A DNA stretch of 64,000 nt from contig CALWUW010000026.1 of NCBI GenBank assembly GCA_944384815.1, positions 1-64,000 of the forward strand. Direction: 5' to 3'. The position numbers were made by a program, and so were the translations under genes. The stretch's first letter is position 1; every line of letters begins with the position of its first letter. A model generated the notes under the pieces. The model had not been told where the DNA came from. It worked only from the letters and a program-made list of their open reading frames with translations, and searched no databases. Shown piece after piece: positions 58,250 to 64,000 of this stretch. Source of the DNA: an uncultured Clostridia bacterium (GTDB lineage: Bacteria > Bacillota > Clostridia > Oscillospirales > Acutalibacteraceae).

Positions 58250-59173
58250 ATGCTGTCTTATTACAAAACTGTGGATGGACAGATGATGCCTCTTGCTGCC
58301 TGTGAACCCGGATGCTGGATTCATTGTGTAGCGCCCACGGATGAAGAAATCAGCGGTTTGATCCGGGATTTTCAAATCGAACCGGATTTCTTCCGGTCGG
58401 CATTGGATGAGGAGGAATCTTCCCATATTGACAAGGAAGACGAGAGCACGTTGATTGTTCTGGATATTCCTGTTGTGGAAAAAAACGGAAAACATGTTAC
58501 GTATACCACGATGCCTTTGGGGTTTATTATCACAGAAAAGAATGTGATCACCGTAAGTCTTCGGGAGAATCCTGTGTTGACGGAATTTCAGGAAGGATTG
58601 GTAAAAGGAGTTCAGACCAATCTGAAGACGCGTTTCATTTTGCACGTAATGCTGCGGATCGCTACTCGCTATTTGCAGTATCTGAAGCAGATTGATAAGA
58701 TGAGCGATCAGGTGGAAAAGCTTCTGCGGAAATCCATGAAAAACGCAGAGCTGATCCAGCTTTTGGATATTGAAAAATCTCTGGTTTATTTTTCGTCTTC
58801 TCTGAAGGCCAACGAGATCACTACGGAAAAAATCATGCGGGGCCGGGCCATCAAGCTCTATGAGGAAGACCAGGAGCTTCTTGAGGATGTGCTGATCGAA
58901 ATCAAGCAGGCCATAGAGATGAGCAATATTCACCTGAATATTTTGTCCGGAACAATGGACGCCTTTGCTTCCGTGATCAGTAACAATCTGAATATTGTTA
59001 TGAAAGTGCTGGCTTCCATTACGCTGCTGATTTCCATTCCTACTGTTATTTCCAGCTTTTATGGAATGAACGTGGATGGAATGCCTGTGCCGCAGTTCTG
59101 GTTCCCTGTTGCTTTGGCAGCGGTATGTATGCTGGGAGCGTTCTTTATTTTGCGGAAAAAAGATATGTTCTGA
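58250..59173 (+). CDS. corA: CorA family magnesium transporter
   Basis: A 307-residue pentameric channel. Large cytosolic N-terminal domain (CWIHCVAPTDEEISGLIRDF onwards), long stalk helix, and two C-terminal helices joined by the selectivity motif YGMNV (GMN), with a basic end (RKKDMF). It moves Mg(II), or Co(II)/Ni(II). Start ATG 58250, nine bases after AAAGGAG; ATG 58241 abuts that site. Its neighbour downstream is unrelated in function. Confidence 0.93.
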   Translation: MLSYYKTVDGQMMPLAACEPGCWIHCVAPTDEEISGLIRDFQIEPDFFRSALDEEESSHIDKEDESTLIVLDIPVVEKNGKHVTYTTMPLGFIITEKNVITVSLRENPVLTEFQEGLVKGVQTNLKTRFILHVMLRIATRYLQYLKQIDKMSDQVEKLLRKSMKNAELIQLLDIEKSLVYFSSSLKANEITTEKIMRGRAIKLYEEDQELLEDVLIEIKQAIEMSNIHLNILSGTMDAFASVISNNLNIVMKVLASITLLISIPTVISSFYGMNVDGMPVPQFWFPVALAAVCMLGAFFILRKKDMF

Positions 59174-59309
59174 GAGAAGAAATTTTAAATGTTTCATATA
59201 GGATGAAAACAGGGTGAGGAATCTCCCTGTTTCTTTCTATGTATACCAAAGGCCGAAAAAGCGGAGAACCAGTGATTTCTCCCAGAGACTGAAAGGGGAT
59301 TTTCGTTCT

Positions 59310-59849
59310 ATGGAGCAGGAAAAAAGAATATGTATACATACGGATGAACTGGCGGAATGCGCCCGAGAATTAAAGGCCGGGCAAAGCATTCTGCTTACCG
59401 GAACGGTTTATACAGCCAGAGATGCCGCCCATAAACGAATGACGGCTATGCTGGATGCCGGAGAAGCGTTGCCGTTTTCCTTAAAGGGAGCGGTGATCTA
59501 TTATGCCGGTCCCACTCCTGCCCCCAAAGGATTGCCTATTGGTTCCTGTGGCCCCACAACATCCTCCCGGATGGATGTGTATACGCCTCGCTTTTTGGAC
59601 CTTGGCCTGAAAGCCATGATCGGGAAGGGAAATCGGAATGCCGCTGTGCAGGAGGCCATTCGCCGCAATCAGGCGGTTTACCTTTGTGCTTTGGGAGGCG
59701 CGGGAGCTTTGGCCGCTCAGGCGGTGCGCTCCATGGAGGTAGTGGCTTTTGAGGATTTGGGCTGCGAATCGGTAAAACGGCTTCAGGTGGAAAAATTCCC
59801 GCTGATTGTAGGAATCGATTGCCGGGGCGGAAGCCTGTTTTCCGTATAA
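59310..59849 (+). CDS. Class I fumarase/tartrate dehydratase beta-subunit-like protein
   Basis: A 179-residue protein matching the C-terminal (beta) domain of Fe-S hydro-lyases: GTVYTARDAAHKRM, the substrate loop GSCGPTTSSRMDVY, MIGKGNRN and the final KFPLIVGIDCRGGSLF. In two-subunit fumarases and L-tartrate dehydratases it works with an alpha subunit that carries the 4Fe-4S cluster, normally encoded next to it. No alpha gene is adjacent here, so the partner must be elsewhere. Start ATG 59310 after GAAAGGGG, spacing rather long. Confidence 0.88.
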   Translation: MEQEKRICIHTDELAECARELKAGQSILLTGTVYTARDAAHKRMTAMLDAGEALPFSLKGAVIYYAGPTPAPKGLPIGSCGPTTSSRMDVYTPRFLDLGLKAMIGKGNRNAAVQEAIRRNQAVYLCALGGAGALAAQAVRSMEVVAFEDLGCESVKRLQVEKFPLIVGIDCRGGSLFSV

Positions 59850-59861
59850 CGCCGTATAACG
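59842..59861. repeat. Two-copy 10-nt direct repeat over a stop codon
   Basis: CCGTATAACG occurs twice in a row. The first copy holds the TAA of the beta-subunit-like gene; a decayed third copy precedes the next ribosome binding site. Confidence 0.75.
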
Positions 59862-59888
59862 GGTAACGAGGAGGAAATAAGAGAATCA

Positions 59889-61064
59889 ATGACCAATTTT
59901 TTGATCCGGATTTTTGTAAGAGAATATAAAAACACCCAGGATCCAGCAGTTCGCCAGCGATATGGAAAATTTGCCGGAGCAGTGGGGATCGTCACCAACT
60001 TTCTGCTGTTCCTGGCCAAGCTTTTGGCAGGCTTACTGACAGGAAGTGTCTCCGTAGTGGCGGATGCTGTGAATAACCTTTCGGATTCCGCTTCTTCCGT
60101 TATTACGTTGGTGGGATTCAAGCTTTCCGAAAAACCGGCGGATGCGGAACACCCCTATGGGCATGCCCGAATTGAATATATTTCCGGCATGATTGTAGCG
60201 TTTTTGATCCTGATGCTGGGGTTTCAGTTGGCTGGTACATCGGTGGGGAAAATTTTGCAGCCGGAGAACGCGTTTTTCAGCTGGCTGACTTTGGTGATTT
60301 TAATACTTTCCATTTTGGGAAAAGGCTGGCAGTTTTTGTTTTACAGAAAGGTGGGCAAAACGATCTCTTCGCCTACCATTTCCGCTACAGCGGCGGACAG
60401 TTTAAACGATGTGGTCTCCACTTCGGCGGTTTTACTGGGGCTGCTGATTACCCAGTGGACAAGATTTAATCTGGATGGGTATATGGGCCTGGCGGTAGCG
60501 CTGCTGATTTTGTTTAACGGCGTAAAGGTGATTATGGAGACCAGCAGTCCTTTGCTGGGAAAAGCGCCGTCCAGGGAACTGGTAGAAAAAATGTGCCACA
60601 AGATCCTTTCGTATCCGGGAATTTTGGGCATTCATGACCTGGCGGTTCACAGCTATGGCGCGGGGCGGTGCTTTGCTACCGTGCATTGTGAAGTTTCCGC
60701 AGCTTCGGATATGATGGAAAGCCACGATGTGGTGGATACTATTGAGCGGGATTTTCTCCGGCAGGAAGGAATTCACTTGGTGATCCATATGGATCCTATC
60801 GATATTAGCGATGAGAAAACCATGCAGCTTCGGGAAACGGTGCGGAAAAAACTGGCGGAATTGGATCCGGTGATCTCTATGCACGATTTTCGAGTGGTGT
60901 GGGGTATTTCTCACAGCAACGTGATTTTTGATGTTTGTGTTCCTTTCGGCTATCCCGTAGAGGATGAGGAACTGCAGCACCGTGTACAGAATTGTGTAAA
61001 GGAAATTTCTCCGGATTATTTCGCCATAGTGACGGTGGATCACGACTATGTTCCCCAAGAGTAA
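59889..61064 (+). CDS. Cation diffusion facilitator family transporter
   Basis: A 391-residue metal/proton antiporter of the CDF family. Six helices with metal-site Asp/His residues: DAVNNLSDSASSV (helix 2), EHPYGHARIEY (loop), SLNDVVSTSAVLLG (helix 5). The C-terminal domain (VHSYGAGRCFATVHCEVSA, then a further ~80-residue extension with VHMDPIDISDEK-like sequence) is longer than in FieF, as in the MMT1-like group. ATG 59889 with GAGGAGG 13 bases upstream. Exports Zn, Fe, Mn or Co. Confidence 0.92.
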   Translation: MTNFLIRIFVREYKNTQDPAVRQRYGKFAGAVGIVTNFLLFLAKLLAGLLTGSVSVVADAVNNLSDSASSVITLVGFKLSEKPADAEHPYGHARIEYISGMIVAFLILMLGFQLAGTSVGKILQPENAFFSWLTLVILILSILGKGWQFLFYRKVGKTISSPTISATAADSLNDVVSTSAVLLGLLITQWTRFNLDGYMGLAVALLILFNGVKVIMETSSPLLGKAPSRELVEKMCHKILSYPGILGIHDLAVHSYGAGRCFATVHCEVSAASDMMESHDVVDTIERDFLRQEGIHLVIHMDPIDISDEKTMQLRETVRKKLAELDPVISMHDFRVVWGISHSNVIFDVCVPFGYPVEDEELQHRVQNCVKEISPDYFAIVTVDHDYVPQE

Positions 61065-61077
61065 AAAATGAATCCAT

Positions 61078-61114
61078 AAAAAAGAAGGAACCTCTACGAG
61101 GTTCCTTCTTTTTT
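61078..61114. terminator. Bidirectional terminator between the CDF and nrdR genes
   Basis: A 17-bp perfect stem (61078-61094 with 61098-61114) and 3-nt loop, with A6 and T6 ends. Confidence 0.92.
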
Positions 61115-61212
61115 ATCGTATGTAAAAAATCGTTCGGCAAAATACCGCTTCGCTGTACATCATTTCGGTGGGGCGCAAAGCAACCGATAGCTGATACTAT
61201 TTCCAGGGGAAA

Positions 61213-61671
61213 TCAGGCTTTGGCTTCAATCATTCGCCGCAGTTCTTCCATAAAAGTGTTAATATCCTTAAATTGCCGGTATACGGAAGCAAATCGTACA
61301 TAAGCGACTTGGTCGATGTCCTTCAGCTTATCCATGGCCAATTCTCCGATCAAAGAAGAGGGAATCTCCCGATCCAGAGAATTCTGCAGGGAATTCTGGA
61401 TTTCATCCACAGCGGCTTCCAGAGTGTCCAAAGAAACCGGCCGTTTTTCGCATGCCCGGAGCATACCGCCCAGAAGCTTGTTGGGATCAAAGGATTCCCG
61501 GGATTTGTCTTTTTTGATCACGATCACAGGCACATTTTCGATGATTTCATATGTGGTGAATCGCTTGCTGCATTTCAGGCATTCTCTCCGCCGGCGGATC
61601 CGTTCTCCTTCGTCCGTAGGCCGGGAATCGATGACCTTGCTCTCGCTGTATCCGCAGTAAGGACATTTCAT
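61213..61671 (-). CDS. nrdR: Transcriptional repressor NrdR
   Basis: A 152-residue regulator of ribonucleotide reductase genes. An N-terminal zinc ribbon with CPYC and CLKC ([18 protein letters not shown]) is followed by an ATP-cone ([28 protein letters not shown]). ATG 61671 after GGGGGAG. It senses dATP/ATP. No nrd genes are in the window. Confidence 0.97.
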   Translation of the reverse strand: MKCPYCGYSESKVIDSRPTDEGERIRRRRECLKCSKRFTTYEIIENVPVIVIKKDKSRESFDPNKLLGGMLRACEKRPVSLDTLEAAVDEIQNSLQNSLDREIPSSLIGELAMDKLKDIDQVAYVRFASVYRQFKDINTFMEELRRMIEAKA

Positions 61672-61708
61672 GGCTTGCTCCCCCTGATTGTAAAGTTTCT
61701 ATACGCAA

Positions 61709-61738
61709 AGTATAACATAGAAGAATTTATACTTGCAA
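61709..61738 (-). promoter_or_regulatory. Possible promoter of nrdR
   Basis: On the minus strand TTGCAA, an 18-nt spacer and TATACT, about 35 bases before the start codon. Confidence 0.55.
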
Positions 61739-61744
61739 GCGGTT

Positions 61745-62539
61745 TCAGGAGAATTCTGTCAAAATTTGCTGCAGAAACTTCCGGGAACCCAAAAACTCTT
61801 CAGGAGAAGAAAAATTGTGCCGGTAGACTTCTAGAATCAGCGCTCCTTGGTAGTTATGATCCCGAAGAAGGGTAAACAAGGGCTTGTAGTTCATGGTTCC
61901 GGCGCCGGGGAGCAGACAGTCTTTTCCGGGAGCGTGGTCGTTGATGTGAATATGCACCAGATTTTCTCCCATGGCGTGAACCATCTGAAGGGGATCAAAT
62001 CCTGCCCGAACGGCTTGCTTGCAGTCCAGCACAAAGGCGCAGCGGTCCTTCAGCCGGCGGCGCATCCGCGCAATAAACCCGGGATCCTGGCTGCGAAACG
62101 CATTCACGTTTTCCTGGGCTAAGGTGATGCCGTATTCCTTCCCAATTTGATAAAGATAGGCATACCGTTCCATATATTCTTCTTCCGGCAGAACGGAATT
62201 CAGCAGGATTTTTTGCCCGTGAAATACCAGCAGAGAAGCTCCCAAAAACTGAGCGGCCTTGAAATAATTTCGATAAAGCTCTACCCCGTCCAAAAATCTT
62301 CTTTGATACTCCGAAAAAAACAAGGTGGTTTCAAATCCGGAGGTGAAAGGATGCAGGGAAAGGATCCTGTATTCCGGAGAAGGCGCAATTTCTTGCAGTT
62401 GGTTTAGAAAGTCCGGCTGCAGCTCCCGATAGGTATTCATAAAAAGCTCAAAGCGATGAAATCCTAAGGAAGTCAGCGTTTTCAGCGCGTCTTCCAAAGG
62501 CTGCGGGTAAAGACAAGCCGTAGAAATTCCAATTTGCAT
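61745..62539 (-). CDS. Sugar phosphate isomerase/epimerase-like TIM-barrel protein
   Basis: A 264-residue protein of the xylose isomerase-like (AP endonuclease 2) superfamily. Segments: MQIGISTACLYPQPLEDAL, RILSLHPFTSGFE, GASLLVFHGQK, GITLAQENVNAFRSQ, FVLDCKQAVRAG, LVHIHINDHAPGKDCLLPGAGTMNY and GALILEVYRHNF, which carry the usual His, Glu and Asp metal ligands. ATG 62539 after GGGAGGG. Function open: an epimerase or a DNA-repair-like enzyme cannot be told apart by eye, but the superfamily's sugar branch is more likely. Confidence 0.85.
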   Translation of the reverse strand: MQIGISTACLYPQPLEDALKTLTSLGFHRFELFMNTYRELQPDFLNQLQEIAPSPEYRILSLHPFTSGFETTLFFSEYQRRFLDGVELYRNYFKAAQFLGASLLVFHGQKILLNSVLPEEEYMERYAYLYQIGKEYGITLAQENVNAFRSQDPGFIARMRRRLKDRCAFVLDCKQAVRAGFDPLQMVHAMGENLVHIHINDHAPGKDCLLPGAGTMNYKPLFTLLRDHNYQGALILEVYRHNFSSPEEFLGSRKFLQQILTEFS

Positions 62540-62627
62540 ACCATCCCTCCCATTTTTGATTATATCCGGCTTTTGGGGAAAAGTCCAGAGAGGCTTCCCC
62601 AAAACGGCACAGAAAATGTGGAGCGGA

Positions 62628-63008
62628 TCACAGCAGATTTTCCGGAGTGGGATACTCTATGCTTTTGAGACTTTTGATCTGGGAAAGGCAGCGGGCAATT
62701 TCTGCCCGGAGCTGTTCCTGGGAAGGTTCTGCGGCCAAGGATTCTAGCAGAGCGATATTTTGGTCGATGGATTCCAGGCGGGTATGGGAAACGTAGAGGC
62801 AAAGCTTTCTGTGAGCGGTTTCCCAGGTTTCTTTGGATTGGCGGCACAAGGCCTGTGTGGTTTCCCAATCCTGCTCTAGAGAAGCGGCATGGGCTTCCTC
62901 CAAAACGGAGGTGATTTCCGTGGAGCAGGATTCCGTGGTGGAAATTTCCCAAAGGCACAGCCCTGTCAGCAAAGCCAGAAGCACGGAAGCAATCCAGAAC
63001 CGATTCAT
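62628..63008 (-). CDS. DUF4363 family protein
   Basis: A 126-residue protein with one N-terminal membrane helix (WIASVLLALLTGLCLWEI) and an extracellular helical part (residues 35-120, with two Trp and Leu-rich heptads). It matches in size and layout the DUF4363 proteins that accompany DUF421 (YetF) in spore formers. Its ATG overlaps the stop of the DUF421 gene by ATGA. No activity known. Confidence 0.8.
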   Translation of the reverse strand: MNRFWIASVLLALLTGLCLWEISTTESCSTEITSVLEEAHAASLEQDWETTQALCRQSKETWETAHRKLCLYVSHTRLESIDQNIALLESLAAEPSQEQLRAEIARCLSQIKSLKSIEYPTPENLL

Positions 63009-63697
63009 GATGTTCCCTTCTTTTCTTTCTTAATGATGTAAAATTTTCCGGAAGTATCCGCCGTCATAAGGAAAATGTCCTCCTTCTGAAGATTTTTTCC
63101 CCGGAGAACACCTTCCAGCCATCCCCGGCTTTTTCGGATGAGCTTTAAAGAAAAATCAGAAATGGAGCCGTCGCTGATGACTACAGCCTCAATGCCCTGT
63201 TCCGGAAGGGCAATGGCCAACATTCCGGCTGTCACTGTAGATTGAGGGGCTTTTTTAATCACGCTGAGCTTTCCGTTGGTTTCCACCAAGGCATATGCCA
63301 CGTCTTCCAAAGCGAAAACATCTTTTTCCCGCAATTGTTCTGTGAGATCTTCTATGCTCATACGAAGATTTTTCAAAGCGGTTTGATCCAATTTACCGTT
63401 ATTGATGACCACAACGGGTTTTCCACAGATCACCCGGCGAAACCGGGGCATTTTGATCATTAGCACGGAAATGACAATTTCGCAGAACACCAGGATTCCA
63501 ATGGGAAACAAGCCGCTGACCAGGGGCTGCCCTGTGTCCTGCATGGGAATGGCGGCAATATCGGAAATCAAAAGCGTTACCACCAATTCGCTGGTTTGCA
63601 GTTCGCTGATTTGCCGTTTTCCCATAAGCCGTACGGCTCCAATGATGCAAATATACAGTAAAAATGTCCGTAACAGAGAGATAGCCAAAAACCTCAT
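63005..63697 (-). CDS. DUF421 (YetF family) membrane protein
   Basis: A 230-residue protein: three membrane helices (LAISLLRTFLLYICIIGAVRL, SELVVTLLISDIAAIPM, LFPIGILVFCEIVISVLMIK), then a cytosolic DUF421 domain with GKPVVVINNGKLDQTALKNLRMSIEDLTEQLREK, the family hallmark (R-M-S-x-x-D-L). C-terminal half is an alpha/beta domain. ATG 63697 after AAAGG. Relatives influence spore germination or germinant receptors in bacilli; next to a GerA-type gene, here divergent, which supports a spore link. Confidence 0.9.
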   Translation of the reverse strand: MRFLAISLLRTFLLYICIIGAVRLMGKRQISELQTSELVVTLLISDIAAIPMQDTGQPLVSGLFPIGILVFCEIVISVLMIKMPRFRRVICGKPVVVINNGKLDQTALKNLRMSIEDLTEQLREKDVFALEDVAYALVETNGKLSVIKKAPQSTVTAGMLAIALPEQGIEAVVISDGSISDFSLKLIRKSRGWLEGVLRGKNLQKEDIFLMTADTSGKFYIIKKEKKGTS

Positions 63698-63846
63698 CCT
63701 TTGCTTGCTGTTTTTGTCCGCAGAATATCCACAGGGTTAGAATGCAACTGTTTTTACGGAATATGCATAAAAACACCGGATTCCCACAGACTAAAGGAAA
63801 ATAAGAAGAAACACGGGAATGAGTATGGAAGTTGGAGCGTGAAGCC

Positions 63847-64000
63847 ATGAAGAAAAATATTTCAGCGTCCCTGGAGAAAAATTTGCAGGACCTGCAGACA
63901 GAATTTGACAACAGTGCGGACCTGATGATTCGGCGAATGCAGGTCTGCGGAGTTCCGGCGGCTTTGGTCAGTATGGAGGGGTTGGTCAATAAGCTGAATA
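63847..64000 (+). CDS. Start of a GerA-family spore germination protein
   Basis: The first 51 codons are inside the window; the gene runs off the right edge. The sequence SASLEKNLQDLQTEFDNSADLMIRRMQV followed by AALVSMEGLVNK matches the N-terminus of GerA-type A subunits (LxxNLxxLkxxfgnssDlxiRxf ... alvYidGLvdk). These are integral membrane parts of germinant receptors in the spore inner membrane. ATG 63847 is preceded by a purine-rich stretch (TGGAGCGTGAAG). It identifies the organism as a spore former. Confidence 0.85.
   Translation, partial: MKKNISASLEKNLQDLQTEFDNSADLMIRRMQVCGVPAALVSMEGLVNKLN

Overview
The window looks like a chromosomal stretch of an anaerobic, endospore-forming Clostridia member, most likely an Oscillospirales/Ruminococcaceae-type gut bacterium. 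The reasons are strong AGGAGG ribosome binding sites with frequent TTG and GTG starts, Firmicutes-style gene order in the ylxM-ffh-rpsP-khpA-rimM-trmD and mraZ-rsmH-ftsL-PBP-mraY-ftsW-murG-ftsQ-ftsZ blocks, a GerA-type spore germination gene at the right edge, a YitT protein, and oxygen-sensitive enzymes (glycyl radical enzyme, Fe-S aldo/keto reductase, FeoAB). The species assignment is inference; no rRNA gene is present.

Layout. 1-600: the last 21 codons of what may be a serine recombinase, then gene-free DNA with terminators, possibly the edge of an integrated element. 615-2006 (-): an ADP-ribosylglycohydrolase interrupted by one in-frame TGA. 2148-4818: a ferrous iron uptake operon (feoA, feoB, small Cys-rich protein) with a consensus promoter and three TTAG-N6-CTAA operator-like palindromes, one of them a perfect 28-bp palindrome between feoA and feoB. 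4902-5477: a cell wall amidase. 5829-9064: a sugar-type ABC importer whose second permease carries a +1 frameshift. 9113-9660: an internally deleted IS3-family element. 9699-16198: a carbohydrate/C1 locus with three divergent URO-D-superfamily proteins, two AraC regulators and a five-bladed-propeller glycosidase; I regard it as the best candidate for an undescribed system. 16319-24045: a short UvrA paralogue, an Fe-S aldo/keto reductase, an HD protein, an anion permease, a split ThrE exporter and YitT. 24211-29703: a trans-4-hydroxy-L-proline utilisation locus (hypE, hypD, proC) with a divergent XRE-cupin regulator. 29873-37747: glycerate kinase, lepA, hemW, a Nat-type ABC exporter and a ZIP transporter. 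38027-41697: the SRP/ribosome-maturation operon. 41989-45900: HPr, uvrC, rsmD, coaD and a coiled-coil protein. 46145-57893: a division and cell wall cluster that lacks murC, murD, murE and murF but carries murA. 58250-64000: corA, an orphan fumarase beta subunit, a CDF metal exporter, nrdR, a TIM-barrel isomerase-like gene, a DUF4363/DUF421 pair and the start of a gerA-type gene.

How the genes work together. The importer, glycosidase, AraC regulators and URO-D proteins plausibly form a catabolic module, with each AraC gene divergent from a URO-D gene. hypE activates HypD, HypD makes 1-pyrroline-3-hydroxy-derived P5C from hydroxyproline (product P5C), and ProC reduces P5C to proline, so the locus feeds proline to Stickland metabolism. 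The right half is mostly housekeeping.

A recurring oddity is that many spacers carry short imperfect tandem repeats with units of 7 to 10 nt, usually starting at a stop codon or ending just before a ribosome binding site. All identifications come from reading the sequence and translated frames by eye; no database search was run.
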